The notes: a model not told the origin generated them from the sequence alone. A stretch of 64,000 nucleotides of DNA from an uncultured Cohaesibacter sp. (GCF_963666525.1 NZ_OY762905.1:1966001-2030000), one strand, 5' to 3'. Positions 1 to 10,739 are shown, counted from the first letter of the stretch. Translations and numbers: made by a program.

Positions 1-653
1 TCAGCCAGAAGCCCCTCGTCACGGAGGAACCGGATCCAGCTTTCCCAGTCCTCGCCGCCCATGACCTTGACCGTATCCTCGATTTCCCGATCACTGGCCG
101 GGTCCAGCCTTTGCTCTTCGAGGCAGTCCTTTTCCAGATTGACCGTATAGCCCCGCGCCGGAGCACCAATCGGCTTGATCGTCGAGCGGATCAGCTCGCC
201 CGTTTTTGGATCGGGCCGCGCACCGGTTGCCAGAGAATAAACCACCAGATCCAACGAACCGCCGAATTCATCGCGAATATAGTCGGCAATCGTTCGCCGC
301 ATGGCGGGTGAAAAGGCATCTCCCACAAAATTGCGGGCGATCAGCCCTTCCTTCTCGGCCAGATGGCTGAAATGAATGAGGTTGTACCAGCCCGCACTGC
401 CGACGCCCTTGTCTGAAGGTCCCCGCTCGAAGGCAACACCGATGGTGTCGGCACGGGAACTACCAAAGGCGAGCGCAATGCGCGAGGCAAGGCCAAAGCC
501 CGAGGACGCCCCGAGAACCAGAACCTTGCGCGGTCCCCGGGCAATCGGAGACGCCTTGCGGGCATAGGCGATCTGCTCGGCAACCGCTTCAGCGCAGCCG
601 ACGGGATGGCAGGATTTGGCCACCTGCCCTTTGATGATGGGTTGAATGATCAT
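1..653 (-). CDS. fabV: FabV-type trans-2-enoyl-ACP/CoA reductase, 5' part (gene runs off the window)
   Basis: Reading the minus strand from the ATG at 653 gives an open frame to the window edge, about 217 residues. It starts MIIQPIIKGQVAKSCHPVGC, the usual FabV N-terminus (IIxPxI-G plus THPxGC-like segment). A dinucleotide-binding stretch VLVLGASSGFGLASRIA follows, then a region rich in FabV signatures (AFERGPSDKGVGSAGWYN, VYSLATGARPDPKTG). FabV is a cytosolic NADH-dependent reductase of the last fatty-acid elongation step. Family members are near 400 residues, so about half is present and the Tyr/Lys active site (YxxxxxxxxK) lies outside. It follows hutC at 226 bases on the same strand and is probably transcribed separately. 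Confidence 0.85.
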   Translation of the reverse strand, partial: MIIQPIIKGQVAKSCHPVGCAEAVAEQIAYARKASPIARGPRKVLVLGASSGFGLASRIALAFGSSRADTIGVAFERGPSDKGVGSAGWYNLIHFSHLAEKEGLIARNFVGDAFSPAMRRTIADYIRDEFGGSLDLVVYSLATGARPDPKTGELIRSTIKPIGAPARGYTVNLEKDCLEEQRLDPASDREIEDTVKVMGGEDWESWIRFLRDEGLLA

Positions 654-878
654 GGTTGTCTTCGTGAACTGGCAAGAAAATCCGGGACCATCGGCATTGG
701 ACGAAGTGAGGCCAGGCAACCGCAGCGAAGACCTGCCCTGAGAGACGGGCGTTGTTTACCGTCCTTTTGCCAAACACCGATCCACCAGACATAGGATCCG
801 CCGCGACAAAAGACAACCACGATGGGTGCGCTGTAAAACACACCTATCCAAAAGACCTGCGATTGACGGAGTTGTCGC

Positions 879-1586
879 CTAGAAGCTGGTCCGCATGCGA
901 TAGCCGGGATGATAGATCAGCCGCACATGGGTGATCGGCCGCTCCGCAAACCAGGTGCTGCGTTCGGTCGCGAACAATGCCCCGCCGATCGGAATGTCGA
1001 ACGCTCTGGCAAGCCTTGAATCCGCAGAAACCGCAAAGAAGCTGGCGTCGCCACCGGTATAGGGCGCATTCTGTACCAGCCACTCGTTGGCGGTCAGGCG
1101 TTCCAGATCCACCGTCTCGAATTCGGGCACAGCCAGCAGGCTCGTATAGCGTTCTTCATAGATGAAGGGCTGGTTGTCGGAGAAATGCACCGTTTCGGTA
1201 TAGAGCAGCGGCGTGTCTTCGCTGACCCGGAAGGCCCCGCCCAGAAAGGCTGGCAGCGACCGGTTCTCGCGGATCAGCAGGGTCTGCCGATAGGTCGCAC
1301 CCTTGGCTTCCACCTCTTCCCGGATGATCGGAATGGTCAGCACCGCCTTGTGCGGCGGGTTGATCGCCACCCGTGTTCCTGCCTTGCGCTTGCGTGTCAC
1401 AATGCCACTGTTGGCCAGCTCTCTCAGCGCCCTGTTGACGGTCGTGCGGGCACAATGAAACTCTTCAGCCAGTTCGGATTCATTGGGGATGGTATCTCCG
1501 GGCTGCCAGATACGTTCATTGATTCGCCGAAGCACTTCTTCCTTGATCAGGGTCCAGCTGGTCCCCTCTTTGATGGTGTCGCTCAA
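879..1586 (-). CDS. hutC: Histidine-utilisation repressor HutC (GntR/HutC family)
   Basis: 235 residues. An N-terminal winged helix-turn-helix of GntR type (about residues 10-75; PNESELAEEFHCARTTVNRA is the recognition region) is followed by a UTRA effector domain (about 90-230), the hallmark of the HutC subfamily. In this family urocanate is the inducer that releases the repressor from hut operators. Its start overlaps the end of hutF by 4 bases (ATGA), so hutF and hutC are co-transcribed leftward and divergently from hutIHGU. Auto-regulation through the 2960-3099 intergenic region is likely but inferred. Position and sequence make the assignment firm. Confidence 0.93.
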   Translation of the reverse strand: MSDTIKEGTSWTLIKEEVLRRINERIWQPGDTIPNESELAEEFHCARTTVNRALRELANSGIVTRKRKAGTRVAINPPHKAVLTIPIIREEVEAKGATYRQTLLIRENRSLPAFLGGAFRVSEDTPLLYTETVHFSDNQPFIYEERYTSLLAVPEFETVDLERLTANEWLVQNAPYTGGDASFFAVSADSRLARAFDIPIGGALFATERSTWFAERPITHVRLIYHPGYRMRTSF

Positions 1587-2959
1587 AATTCCTGCCTCAG
1601 CCGTCTCATTACCTGAATATAGCGTGTCCGAATCTCTTCTCCCCGTACATGAGATCCATCTATAACCAAATGGCGGCCAGCAGACCAGACATCTGTTATC
1701 AGGCGATCATCGCCTGCAAAGATCCAGCTGTCCAGAATTTCATCGCCTTCACAGCCATCGAGCATCGGAGAAGACGCTTCAAGTGCCATCAGGTCGGCAT
1801 AGTGCCCGACAGCCAGAGCACCGCTCGACCGTCCGGCGGCCTGTGCGCCGCCGACAAGTGCGGCTTCAAACAGCACCCGGCCGGTTGACTGTTCAGGCGT
1901 CGCCACACTGGCCCGGCAGTGATCGCGCAGCCGTTGGGAATATTCCAGCGTGCGCAGCTCTTCGCTGAGCGCGATACGGATATTGGAATCCGACCCAAGC
2001 CCCAGCCTGCCCCCCTTGTCCAGATAGCGCACGCCATTGAAGATGCCGTCGCCAAGACTGGATTCGGTGATCGGGCAGAGCCCCGCAACCGCCCCCGTGG
2101 CGGCCAGTGCATCCGTTTCCGCGTCGGTCATCTGCGTGCAATGGATAAGGCACCAGTTCGGCTCGACCGCATGGTTGGCAAGCAGCCACTCGACCGGGCG
2201 TTGACCATAGGCCGCCTCGACCTCCTCGACTTCCTTGATCTGCTCGGCAAGATGCATGTGCAATGGCCGTTTGCCGGCAAGACTGGCGCAAGACGCCAAT
2301 GCATCCGGCGCAACCGCCCGCAGGGAATGGGGTGCAACGCCCGTGAGGCTGTCGGCAGAAAGCCGGGCAACCGCCAGGGAAGCCCCCTCATGCAAGCGGG
2401 CAAAGCGATCGAAATCATTGCCGAACCGGATCTGCCCGCCCCCCAGAGGCCGACCGTCACAGCCACCATATTGATAAAGGACCGGCAACAGGGTGAGACC
2501 GATGCCGGTCAACTCGGCAGCCGCAGCCACCCGCTCGGAAAGCTCGGCCAGATTGTCATAGGGGGTACCATCCGGCTGATGGTGCACATAATGGAACTCG
2601 GCATTGCAGATATAGCCCGCTTCCAGCATTTCCATCTGCACGAAGGCCGTGATAGCCTCGATATCGTCCGGCGACAGGATATCGAGAAAGCGATACATGA
2701 TCTGTCGCCAGGTCCAGAAGGTATCAAGCGCCTCCGGCCCGCGTTTCTCGCTCATCCCGGCCATGGCACGCTGGAAGGCATGACTATGCAGATTGACCGG
2801 CGCAGGCAGCAGGATCGCAACCCGCTTCCCGGCCTCTTTCGCCCGGGCGGCATCGACCTCACTATCGAGGGAGGCTATCGTGCCGTCGGCAGCCACCGTC
2901 ACCAGAACATCCTTTTGCCACCCGGCTGGCGTCAGTGCCTTTTCTGCATAAATTTTCAT
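1583..2959 (-). CDS. hutF: Formimidoylglutamate deiminase HutF
   Basis: About 458 residues, amidohydrolase superfamily. It converts N-formimino-L-glutamate to N-formyl-L-glutamate and ammonia, the step that defines the five-enzyme histidine pathway together with HutG. Visible metal-site elements are the HSHAF segment near the N-terminus (NLHSHAFQRAMAG), HMHLAEQ in the middle, CLIHCTQM and the late LGSDSNIRI with the metal Asp. The length fits the family (about 450). Start choice is uncertain: ATG 2959, GTG 2962 and TTG 2965 are consecutive and in frame behind GGAGAAAAA. I use the ATG. It is the first gene of the leftward hutF-hutC unit. Confidence 0.92.
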   Translation of the reverse strand: MKIYAEKALTPAGWQKDVLVTVAADGTIASLDSEVDAARAKEAGKRVAILLPAPVNLHSHAFQRAMAGMSEKRGPEALDTFWTWRQIMYRFLDILSPDDIEAITAFVQMEMLEAGYICNAEFHYVHHQPDGTPYDNLAELSERVAAAAELTGIGLTLLPVLYQYGGCDGRPLGGGQIRFGNDFDRFARLHEGASLAVARLSADSLTGVAPHSLRAVAPDALASCASLAGKRPLHMHLAEQIKEVEEVEAAYGQRPVEWLLANHAVEPNWCLIHCTQMTDAETDALAATGAVAGLCPITESSLGDGIFNGVRYLDKGGRLGLGSDSNIRIALSEELRTLEYSQRLRDHCRASVATPEQSTGRVLFEAALVGGAQAAGRSSGALAVGHYADLMALEASSPMLDGCEGDEILDSWIFAGDDRLITDVWSAGRHLVIDGSHVRGEEIRTRYIQVMRRLRQEF

Positions 2960-3028
2960 CACCAATTTTTCTCCAGCGCGAATGTGACTATTTTTGCCGC
3001 TAATGTCGGCATTAATTCGAGAGTCTCG

Positions 3029-3060
3029 TTGACAGTCTCATTATTATGTGCATGTATATT
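3029..3060 (+). promoter_or_regulatory. Putative promoter of hutIHGU with possible HutC half-site
   Basis: TTGACA at 3029-3034 is a perfect -35 box. The -10 is less clear: ATGTAT (3052-3057) at 17 bases or TATATT (3055-3060) at 20 bases. The hexamer AGTCTC occurs twice with 6 bases between (3023-3028, 3035-3040), straddling the -35. TGTATA at 3053 resembles the core of known HutC operators, but no full palindrome is visible. A start site near 3067 would favour the GTG start of hutI at 3100 over upstream ATGs. Confidence 0.45.
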
Positions 3061-3099
3061 CCCATAAATCGCAATATAATCAAGCACGGATTGCATTCA

Positions 3100-4302
3100 G
3101 TGACGCGACTTCTGATAAAAAACGCCAGATTGGCCACAATGGTAACAGGCGTGGAGCCCTATGGCCTGATTGATGATGGTGCACTCGCCATCGAGGATGG
3201 TGCAATCGCCTTTTGCGGTCCGTTTGCCGAGCTTCCCACAGACATCGCCAATTGGCCAGGCCACGATGCGGAAGGTGCATTGATTACGCCTGCCCTTGTA
3301 GACTGCCACACTCACATTGTCTTTGGTGGCAACCGGGCTCGCGAGTTTGAAATGCGCCTCGAAGGAGCAAGCTACGAGGACATCGCCCGCGCAGGCGGAG
3401 GCATCGTCTCCACCGTCACGGCAACCCGCGCCGCCAGCGAAGAAGAGCTTCTGGCCAGCGCCCTGCCCCGCGTCGACACATTGCTTGCAGAGGGCGTGAC
3501 CACTCTGGAAATCAAGTCAGGCTACGGCCTCGACATCGACAGCGAACTGAAGATGCTACGCGTTGCCAGGCGCATCGGCAGGGAACGCCCGGTCACCGTC
3601 CGCACCAGCTATCTGGGTGCCCATGCGGTGCCAGCCGAATACAAGGGCAACCCCGATCGCTACCTTGATGACGTCTGCCTGCCGGCCCTCAGCAAGGCCC
3701 ATGAAGAGGGCCTCGTGGACGCGGTTGACGGTTTCTGTGAAGGCATCGCCTTCTCGACGGACCAGATCGCCAGCGTGTTCGAAGCTGCCAAGGCCCTTGG
3801 CCTGCCAGTCAAGCTCCACGCCGAACAATTGTCCAATCTCGGCGGCGCAGCGCTGGCCGCCCGCTATGGCGCCCTGTCATCGGATCACCTTGAGCATCTC
3901 GACGAAGCGGGCGTCAAGGCCATGGCCGATGCAGGCACCGTTGCTGTCCTGCTGCCCGGCGCCTTCTATACCCTGCGCGAAACCCAGAGCCCGCCGGTCG
4001 ATCTGTTTCGCAAGCACGGCGTTGCGATGGCTATCTCCACCGACTGCAATCCGGGAACGTCGCCACTCACCTCTCTGCTGCTGACCATCAACATGGCCTG
4101 CACGCTATTCCGCCTCACCCCCGAAGAGGCGCTTGCCGGCGCCACCCGCAACGCCGCCAAGGCGCTCGGGCTGGCTGACCGCGGCATATTGAAGGCAGGC
4201 TATCGCGCCGACATAGCCATCTGGAATGCGGCCCATCCGGCGGAGCTTGCCTATCGCATCGGTTTCAACCCCCTTAAAGAACGCATCTGGGGAGGTGCAT
4301 AA
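3100..4302 (+). CDS. hutI: Imidazolonepropionase HutI
   Basis: About 400 residues from GTG 3100 (reading [14 protein letters not shown]). An in-frame ATG at 3046 would add 18 residues that do not look like the family and would lie on top of the promoter. Amidohydrolase superfamily; hydrolyses 4-imidazolone-5-propionate to N-formimino-L-glutamate in the cytosol. Metal motif [11 protein letters not shown] near residue 75, substrate region [19 protein letters not shown] in the middle and STDCNPG late, all standard for HutI. The stop TAA directly abuts the ATG of hutH, whose Shine-Dalgarno GGAGGT lies inside the hutI 3' end, so the two are translationally coupled. Confidence 0.93.
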   Translation: MTRLLIKNARLATMVTGVEPYGLIDDGALAIEDGAIAFCGPFAELPTDIANWPGHDAEGALITPALVDCHTHIVFGGNRAREFEMRLEGASYEDIARAGGGIVSTVTATRAASEEELLASALPRVDTLLAEGVTTLEIKSGYGLDIDSELKMLRVARRIGRERPVTVRTSYLGAHAVPAEYKGNPDRYLDDVCLPALSKAHEEGLVDAVDGFCEGIAFSTDQIASVFEAAKALGLPVKLHAEQLSNLGGAALAARYGALSSDHLEHLDEAGVKAMADAGTVAVLLPGAFYTLRETQSPPVDLFRKHGVAMAISTDCNPGTSPLTSLLLTINMACTLFRLTPEEALAGATRNAAKALGLADRGILKAGYRADIAIWNAAHPAELAYRIGFNPLKERIWGGA

Positions 4303-5859
4303 ATGGCTACTGTTTCCCTTGTTCCCGGCGCAGTGTCGCTGAAAGATCTCGAAACCATCTATCGTCAGGGTCTGGCGGTCACCATTGACCGTAGCGCCAA
4401 ACCGGCCATTGAAGAAGCGGCCGACCGGGTACGCAAGGCCGCTCGAGGAGCAGAGGCCGTCTACGGCGTCAACACCGGCTTTGGCAAACTGGCCAGCGTC
4501 AAGATCGCTCCGGAAGACACGGCAACCTTGCAGCGCAACCTCATCCTCTCCCATTGCTGCGGCGTTGGCGAAGAGATGGAACCGGCAACCGTCCGTCTGG
4601 TGATGACCCTCAAGCTGCTGTCCTTGGCTCGTGGCGCATCCGGTGTCCGTTGGGAGATTCTCGAACTGATCGAGGCCTGCCTTGCAAAGGGCGTGACCCC
4701 GATCATCCCGAGTCAGGGCTCGGTTGGCGCCTCTGGCGACCTTGCCCCGCTGGCTCACATGACCGCCGTTCTGATCGGCGAAGGCGAAGCCACTTACGCC
4801 GGCGAGCGCCTGTCCGGCGCCGAAGCCCTTGCCAAGGCAGGCCTCACCCCGGTCACTCTCGGCCCGAAAGAGGGTCTCGGCCTCATCAATGGCACGCAAG
4901 TCTCCACGGCCTTTGCCCTTGTCGGCCTGTTCGGTGCCTTGCGCATGGCCGAAGCCTGCCTTGTCACAGCCTCCCTTTCCACCGACGCCATCATGGGCTC
5001 CACCGCGCCGCTGTTGCCGGAGATCCATGCCCTGCGCGGCCATCGCGGCCAGATCGAGGCAGCCCGCATCATGCGCAAGCTGATGTCCGGCTCGGAAATC
5101 CGCGAAAGCCATCGCGATGGCGACACCCGTGTTCAGGACCCCTATTGCATCCGCTGTCAACCACAGGTGGTTGGTGCCTGCCTTGATCTTCTGAGCATGG
5201 CAGCCCGCACCCTGCAGATCGAGGCCAATGCGGCCACCGACAACCCGCTTGTGCTGATCGAGGCTGACCGCATTGTCTCTGGCGGCAACTTCCACGCCGA
5301 GCCGGTAGCCTTTGCCGCCGACCAGATCGCCCTCGCCGTTGCCGAAATCGGCGCCATCGCCCAGCGTCGCATCGCCCTGATGGTCGATCCGGCCCTCTCC
5401 TGCGATCTGCCGCCCTTCCTTGCCAAGAATCCCGGCCTCAACTCCGGCCTGATGATTGCCGAGGTGACCACCGCCGCACTGATGAGCGAGAACAAGCATC
5501 TGGCCAATCCCTGCTCGACCGACAGCACCCCGACCAGCGCCAATCAGGAAGACCACGTCTCCATGGCCGCCCACGGGGCTCGTCGTCTCAAGCGGATGAC
5601 CGACAATCTTGCCAACATTCTCGGCGTCGAACTGCTCTGTGCCGCCATGGGCGTGGAACATCGCTTCCCGCTCGTCACCAGCCCGTGCCTGCAGAAGATC
5701 CTCGCCCGCCTGCGCGAGGACATTCCAACCCTGGAAACCGACCGTTACATGGCTCCAGACCTCAAGGCGGCCTGCGATCTTGTCGCCAACCGCACCCTTC
5801 TGGATGCTATTTCCCAAGACTATCTGATTTCTCTGGAGGCGCTCGATGCAGCCCTTTGA
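4303..5859 (+). CDS. hutH: Histidine ammonia-lyase HutH
   Basis: 518 residues (family about 510). Catalyses L-histidine to trans-urocanate and ammonia. The Ala-Ser-Gly triad that cyclises into the MIO electrophile is at residues 143-145 in [15 protein letters not shown]. The catalytic Tyr is in [10 protein letters not shown] (Tyr54). The NPL and QEDHVSM signatures are in the C-terminal half. Cytosolic homotetramer in the family. It overlaps hutG by 14 bases in another frame, as in a tightly packed operon. Confidence 0.96.
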   Translation: MATVSLVPGAVSLKDLETIYRQGLAVTIDRSAKPAIEEAADRVRKAARGAEAVYGVNTGFGKLASVKIAPEDTATLQRNLILSHCCGVGEEMEPATVRLVMTLKLLSLARGASGVRWEILELIEACLAKGVTPIIPSQGSVGASGDLAPLAHMTAVLIGEGEATYAGERLSGAEALAKAGLTPVTLGPKEGLGLINGTQVSTAFALVGLFGALRMAEACLVTASLSTDAIMGSTAPLLPEIHALRGHRGQIEAARIMRKLMSGSEIRESHRDGDTRVQDPYCIRCQPQVVGACLDLLSMAARTLQIEANAATDNPLVLIEADRIVSGGNFHAEPVAFAADQIALAVAEIGAIAQRRIALMVDPALSCDLPPFLAKNPGLNSGLMIAEVTTAALMSENKHLANPCSTDSTPTSANQEDHVSMAAHGARRLKRMTDNLANILGVELLCAAMGVEHRFPLVTSPCLQKILARLREDIPTLETDRYMAPDLKAACDLVANRTLLDAISQDYLISLEALDAAL

Positions 5860-6655
5860 CCTCACCGAGGGCTCGAGCCCGATCATTCTCGGCTTTCCCC
5901 ATGTCGGCACCCATCTGCCGGATGCCGTCAAGGCCAAACTCAATGACACCGGACTGCTGATTGCCGACACCGACTGGTTCGTCGACAAGCTCTATTCGGG
6001 CCTGCTGGAGGGCGTCACCATGGTGCGCGCCAATTTCCATCGCTATGTGATCGACGCCAACCGCGCACCGAGTGATGAATCCCTCTATCCGGGCCAGAAC
6101 ACTACCGGACTGTGCCCGACCACCGATTTTGATGGCCTGCCGATCTACAAGGACGGCATGGAACCGGACGCCGACGAAATCGAAGCCCGTCGCCTCGCCT
6201 GGCACAAGCCCTATCACGACGCATTGGCCGCCCAGATCGAACGGGTCAAGGCCATTCACGGCTTTGCCATCCTCTATGACTGCCATTCGATCCGTTCGAA
6301 CATTCCTTTCCTGTTCGAGGGCAAGCTGCCCGACTTCAACATCGGCACCAACGAAGGCACGACCTGTAGCAAATGCGTCGAGAAGACCGTGGTCTCCCAC
6401 GCGATGGGTGCGGAAGGCTACACCGCCGTACTCAACGGCCGCTTCAAGGGCGGCTGGACCACCCGCCACTATGGCGATCCGGACAACAATTTCCATGCCA
6501 TCCAGATGGAACTGGCACAGGACACCCATCTCGTCCGCGAAGGATCCCCGTTTGACTATGATGACAAGAAAGCCGAGGCGTTGCGTGTGCATCTGAAGGC
6601 GATCCTGACCGATCTCGCCGCACTCGCTCCCCACCTTTCCGGCAACAAGCAATAA
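5846..6655 (+). CDS. hutG: N-formylglutamate deformylase HutG
   Basis: 269 residues, N-formylglutamate amidohydrolase family. Splits N-formyl-L-glutamate into formate and glutamate, the last step of the pathway that uses HutF. Starts [23 protein letters not shown], where the early His-containing segment (PHVGTHLP) is a family signature. [15 protein letters not shown] carries the second metal-ligand region. ATG 5846 lies within the hutH 3' end, behind GGAGG at 5835. Its presence with hutF, and the absence of a formiminoglutamase here, fix the route as five-step. Confidence 0.93.
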   Translation: MQPFDLTEGSSPIILGFPHVGTHLPDAVKAKLNDTGLLIADTDWFVDKLYSGLLEGVTMVRANFHRYVIDANRAPSDESLYPGQNTTGLCPTTDFDGLPIYKDGMEPDADEIEARRLAWHKPYHDALAAQIERVKAIHGFAILYDCHSIRSNIPFLFEGKLPDFNIGTNEGTTCSKCVEKTVVSHAMGAEGYTAVLNGRFKGGWTTRHYGDPDNNFHAIQMELAQDTHLVREGSPFDYDDKKAEALRVHLKAILTDLAALAPHLSGNKQ

Positions 6656-6672
6656 GCCCTGAGGAGACAGCA

Positions 6673-8349
6673 ATGGTTGACAGCCGCCACAACGAACGTG
6701 ATGTTTTCCCGCCCACCGGACCGGAACTCAACGCCAAATCATGGCTCACCGAAGCGCCCATGCGCATGCTCATGAACAACCTGCACCCTGATGTGGCCGA
6801 ACGCCCGCATGAGCTGGTTGTCTATGGCGGCATCGGCCGCGCCGCCCGCACCTGGGCCGATTTCGACAAGATCGTCGCCACGCTCAAGACCCTCGAAGAC
6901 AACGAGACCCTGCTGGTGCAGTCTGGCAAGCCGGTCGGCGTCTTCCGCACCCACAAGGATGCCCCCCGCGTTCTCATCGCCAATTCCAACATCGTGCCCC
7001 ACTGGGCCAACTGGGACCATTTCAACGAGCTCGATAAAAAGGGCCTGATGATGTATGGCCAGATGACTGCTGGCTCGTGGATCTACATCGGCGCACAGGG
7101 CATCGTTCAGGGCACCTATGAAACATTTGCCGAGGCAGGCCGTCAGCATTACCAAGGCGACCTCAAGGGCAAATGGATCCTCACTGGTGGCCTTGGCGGC
7201 ATGGGCGGCGCCCAGCCTCTGGCCGCGGTCATGGCCGGAGCCTGCTGTCTGGCAGTGGAATGCGACGAGAGCCGCATCGATTTCCGCATGCGCACCCGCT
7301 ATGTCGACGAAAAGGCCCACAGCCTTGATGAAGCACTGGAGATGATCGGGAAATGGACCGCCGCTGGCGAAGCCAAATCCGTCGGTCTCTTGGGCAATGC
7401 CGCCGACATCTTCCCTGAACTGGTCAAGCGCGGCGTCAAGCCGGACATCGTGACCGACCAGACGTCGGCCCACGATCCGGTTCACGGCTACCTGCCTAAG
7501 GGCTGGAGCGTTGCCGAATGGCGCGCCAAACAGGAAACGGACCCCAAGGCGGTTGAAAAGGCGGCCCGCGCTTCCATGCGCGATCACGTCGAAGCCATGG
7601 TTGCCTTCTCCGACATGGGCATCCCGACCCTCGACTATGGCAACAACATCCGTCAGATGGCGCTGGAAGAAGGCCTTGAGAATGCTTTTGCCTTCCCCGG
7701 CTTTGTCCCGGCCTATATCCGGCCGCTGTTCTGCCGTGGTGTCGGCCCGTTCCGTTGGGCGGCCCTTTCCGGTAATCCGGAAGACATCTACAAGACCGAC
7801 GCCAAGGTCAAGGAACTCATCCCTGATGATCCGCACCTGCACAACTGGCTCGACATGGCCCGCGAACGCATCGCCTTTCAGGGTCTGCCGTCCCGCATCT
7901 GCTGGGTCGGCCTTGGCCAGCGCCACCGCCTCGGCCTTGCTTTCAACGAAATGGTCCGCAACGGCGAGCTGAAGGCCCCGATCGTCATTGGCCGCGACCA
8001 TCTCGACAGTGGCTCGGTTGCCTCGCCAAACCGCGAGACCGAATCGATGAAGGATGGCTCCGATGCCGTATCCGACTGGCCGCTGCTCAATGCCATGCTC
8101 AATGTCGCCTCAGGTGCCACCTGGGTATCGCTCCACCATGGTGGCGGTGTCGGCATGGGCTTCTCCCAACACGCCGGCATGGTGATTTGTTGTGATGGCA
8201 CAAAAGATGCAGATGAGCGCCTTGCGCGCGTTCTCTGGAACGATCCTGCCACAGGCGTCATGCGCCATGCAGATGCTGGCTATGAAATTGCGATCGAATG
8301 CGCTAAAGAAAATAAACTGAACCTTCCCGGCATTCTTTCGAACGAATAA
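6673..8349 (+). CDS. hutU: Urocanate hydratase HutU
   Basis: 558 residues, the normal length of the family. Converts urocanate to 4-imidazolone-5-propionate using tightly bound NAD+ as electrophile. The glycine-rich NAD region [16 protein letters not shown] lies near residues 170-185, followed by the conserved Cys region ([10 protein letters not shown]) and C-terminal [16 protein letters not shown]. It is 17 bases after hutG behind GAGGAG. The last codons and following 55 bases are more AT-rich before the transporter genes. Confidence 0.97.
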   Translation: MVDSRHNERDVFPPTGPELNAKSWLTEAPMRMLMNNLHPDVAERPHELVVYGGIGRAARTWADFDKIVATLKTLEDNETLLVQSGKPVGVFRTHKDAPRVLIANSNIVPHWANWDHFNELDKKGLMMYGQMTAGSWIYIGAQGIVQGTYETFAEAGRQHYQGDLKGKWILTGGLGGMGGAQPLAAVMAGACCLAVECDESRIDFRMRTRYVDEKAHSLDEALEMIGKWTAAGEAKSVGLLGNAADIFPELVKRGVKPDIVTDQTSAHDPVHGYLPKGWSVAEWRAKQETDPKAVEKAARASMRDHVEAMVAFSDMGIPTLDYGNNIRQMALEEGLENAFAFPGFVPAYIRPLFCRGVGPFRWAALSGNPEDIYKTDAKVKELIPDDPHLHNWLDMARERIAFQGLPSRICWVGLGQRHRLGLAFNEMVRNGELKAPIVIGRDHLDSGSVASPNRETESMKDGSDAVSDWPLLNAMLNVASGATWVSLHHGGGVGMGFSQHAGMVICCDGTKDADERLARVLWNDPATGVMRHADAGYEIAIECAKENKLNLPGILSNE

Positions 8350-8404
8350 AAACAATTATATCAATCACCTTCAACCTTCCAAAATACTCAGGAGAACAGC
8401 TACA

Positions 8405-9223
8405 ATGAAAAAGACAATCCTCAGCTTTGTTGCTGCCGCAACCATCGGCTTGAGCCTTGCAGGCACCGCCCAGGCCGACCTTTTGTCCGACATCAAGGCC
8501 AAAGGCGAAATCGTTGCCGCAACCGAGATGCACTATGCCCCATTCGACCTTCTCAAGGATGGTGAATATGTAGGCATCGACCGCGATCTGTTTGACGAAA
8601 TTGCCAAAGATCTGGGCGTCACACCGAAATATATCGACCTGCCGTGGAACTCCATTCTGCCGGGTCTGGAAGCAGGCAAATTCGACTTCGTCATCGCCCC
8701 TGTGACCATCACCGCCGAACGCATGAAGCGCTACAGCTTCACCCTGCCAATCGGCAACGCAACCGTTGCTCTGGCCAAGAAGGCCGGCGACAGCTCGATC
8801 TCCAAGCCAGAAGACATTTCAGGTAAGGTTGTCGGCACCCAGAAGGGCACCGCTCAGTTCGAACAGCTCAAGGCCTTCTCCGAGTCGCTCGCAACACCCG
8901 CTGAAATCCGTGAATACACCAACATCGATGAAGCCCTTGCCGACATGGCAGCCGGCCGCATCTCCGGCGTAGCCAACTCGCTGCCGCTGATGGGCTATGC
9001 CGCGGTACAGCGCCCAGGCCTGTTCGAGCTCGTCATGCCTCCGTTCGGCGATCCGAAATTCTTCGGCTGGGTCGCTACCGGTGACGACAACAGCAAGACC
9101 CTCATCGAGGCAATCAACGCCAGCCTGCTGAAAATGCACGAAGATGGCCGCCTCAAGGCAATCAACGAGAAGTGGCTCGGCAGCAACCCTGACCTGCCAA
9201 CGACCATGCCGGACGTGAAATAA
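8405..9223 (+). CDS. Periplasmic amino-acid-binding protein of a polar amino-acid ABC transporter
   Basis: 272 residues, solute-binding protein family 3. Sec signal peptide with KK, a hydrophobic core and cleavage after AQA (residues about 1-24). The mature part has the family-3 ligand-binding pattern (PFDLLKDGEYVGIDRDLFDEI; FVIAPVTITAERMKRYSF). It lies 55 bases after hutU behind AGGAG, so the natural inference is histidine or urocanate uptake induced by the hut system; the ligand cannot be read from the sequence. A strong hairpin follows at 9231 and may lower expression of the permease genes relative to this gene. Confidence 0.88.
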   Translation: MKKTILSFVAAATIGLSLAGTAQADLLSDIKAKGEIVAATEMHYAPFDLLKDGEYVGIDRDLFDEIAKDLGVTPKYIDLPWNSILPGLEAGKFDFVIAPVTITAERMKRYSFTLPIGNATVALAKKAGDSSISKPEDISGKVVGTQKGTAQFEQLKAFSESLATPAEIREYTNIDEALADMAAGRISGVANSLPLMGYAAVQRPGLFELVMPPFGDPKFFGWVATGDDNSKTLIEAINASLLKMHEDGRLKAINEKWLGSNPDLPTTMPDVK

Positions 9224-9230
9224 TGAAAGC

Positions 9231-9267
9231 TGCGCCCGGCAGGTCACCTGGCCGGGCGCACGTTTTC
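9231..9267 (+). terminator. Strong hairpin between binding-protein and permease genes (attenuator)
   Basis: A perfect 10-base inverted repeat TGCGCCCGGC (9231-9240) / GCCGGGCGCA (9251-9260) sits 8 bases after the stop of the binding-protein gene, followed by CGTTTTCC. The T-run is short, so partial termination or 3'-end protection of the upstream message is more likely than a full stop. Such hairpins are usual where a binding protein is needed in excess over its permease. Confidence 0.6.
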
Positions 9268-9412
9268 CATCAGATTGCCAACACCGTGAAACGGGGCCTG
9301 CATTTTTGCCTCGCCTTTCCGTGCGACAATCCTATAAGTCTTCTCTACGACAGATCAGCCCGCCTCATGACACTTGACCGGGGAAGTGGCTATCGAGCGG
9401 AGATTGCGATCA

Positions 9413-10066
9413 ATGAATTTTTCCTTTGATACGATCTGGCACAACCTGCCCTATTTGCTGGCAGCGGCGCGCTGGACGGTCATCATTTCGGTCTGCGGCA
9501 TGGCCATCAGCCTTGTCTGGGGCACGGTTCTCTGCGCGACCCGGCTTTCTGCCAACCCGTTCATGCGCAGCGCTGCCACCCTCTATATCAGCTTCTTTCG
9601 CGGTGTGCCGCTGCTCGTCCAGTTGCTGCTGTTCTACTATGCCCTTCCTTATGTCGGGCTTGATCTTCCTGCCGTCGAGGCTGCGATCCTGGCAACCGGC
9701 ATGTGCTCGGCAGCCTACACTGCCGAGATCCTGCGCGGCGCCCTGCAGAGCATCCCACGCGGACAGACAGAGGCCGCCTATGCGCTGGGGATCCCGTCCT
9801 TCTCGCTCTGGCGCCGCATTCTGGTTCCGCAGGCCATCCGCATTGGCATGCCATCGCTGGTCAACGAGCTGATCCTGCTGGTCAAGGTCTCGTCGCTGGC
9901 GTCCGTTGTCGGTATCAGCGAACTGACCCGCATCGCCCAGAACATCACCGGAGAAACCTACCGGCCGCTGGAAATCTACATCACCGCCGCTGTCATCTAT
10001 TTTGCCATCAACTGGATCCTGTCGATCAGTGGTCGACTGATCGAAAAGAAACTGCAGATCGGATAG
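9413..10066 (+). CDS. Amino-acid ABC transporter permease (HisM/GlnP family), first subunit
   Basis: 217 residues from ATG 9413, preceded by GGAG at 9399; a TTG at 9374 would add 13 poor residues. Several hydrophobic segments (about residues 12-40, 50-75, 85-105, 150-175, 185-205) and the EAA loop (AYALGIPSFSLWRRILVPQAIR) that docks on the ATPase. Inner-membrane protein of the polar amino-acid uptake family. Co-directional with the second permease 9 bases downstream; together they form a heterodimeric channel. Confidence 0.87.
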   Translation: MNFSFDTIWHNLPYLLAAARWTVIISVCGMAISLVWGTVLCATRLSANPFMRSAATLYISFFRGVPLLVQLLLFYYALPYVGLDLPAVEAAILATGMCSAAYTAEILRGALQSIPRGQTEAAYALGIPSFSLWRRILVPQAIRIGMPSLVNELILLVKVSSLASVVGISELTRIAQNITGETYRPLEIYITAAVIYFAINWILSISGRLIEKKLQIG

Positions 10067-10075
10067 GAGCGCGAC

Positions 10076-10735
10076 ATGGAAACAGAACTCTTCGTCCGCT
10101 ACGGGCCCGCACTGCTCTACGGTTTCGGCATCACCATTCTGTGCTGGCTGGTTGGTTCCATAGGCGGCGTCATCGTCGGCTTTTTGCTGGCCTGCCTCAA
10201 CCGTTGGGGACCGCGCTTCATTGGCTGGGTGATTTATGCCTATGTGGAAATCATCCGCGGCACGCCCTTTATGATCCAGCTGTTCATCCTCTACTATGGC
10301 GGCCCCTACATCGGCCTGTTGCTGACCCCGGTGCAGGCCGGCATCATCAGCTTCATCATCTATGGCAGTCCCTATTTCGCCGAGATCTTCCGCTCCGGCT
10401 TCAATGCCATTCCGAAAGGCCAGATCGAGGCGGCCCGTTGCGTCGGGCTGCCCGAATCCCGCATCCTGTGGCGTATCATCCTGCCGCAGATGCTGGTGCC
10501 AATCACCGCACCGCTGACCAACTTCTTCATCATCCTGACCAAGGAAACCGCCATTCTTTCCGTTGTCACGGTGCCCGAACTGCTGTTCCAGACCCAGACC
10601 ATGGCGGCAGAGACCTTCACCTTCGTCGAGCCATTCCTCGTGCTGTCGCTGTTCTACTGGTTGATGGTCGTGGTAACCGGCTGGATCGGTGCCAGGGTGG
10701 AACAGCGCGTGACGCGCCACCTGAGACGGGCCTGA
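10076..10735 (+). CDS. Amino-acid ABC transporter permease (HisM/GlnP family), second subunit
   Basis: 219 residues with multiple membrane spans and the EAA loop ([22 protein letters not shown], residues about 120-141). Same family as the preceding gene but only moderately similar, so it is a paired subunit and not a recent duplicate. Located 9 bases after the first permease and 4 bases before the ATPase gene, completing the import complex. Confidence 0.87.
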   Translation: METELFVRYGPALLYGFGITILCWLVGSIGGVIVGFLLACLNRWGPRFIGWVIYAYVEIIRGTPFMIQLFILYYGGPYIGLLLTPVQAGIISFIIYGSPYFAEIFRSGFNAIPKGQIEAARCVGLPESRILWRIILPQMLVPITAPLTNFFIILTKETAILSVVTVPELLFQTQTMAAETFTFVEPFLVLSLFYWLMVVVTGWIGARVEQRVTRHLRRA

Positions 10736-10739
10736 CAAG

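Noticed and set aside
4105-5988. 627-residue open frame opposite hutH
   Set aside because: Antisense to hutI/hutH; composition is the mirror of GC-rich codons and no family is recognisable.
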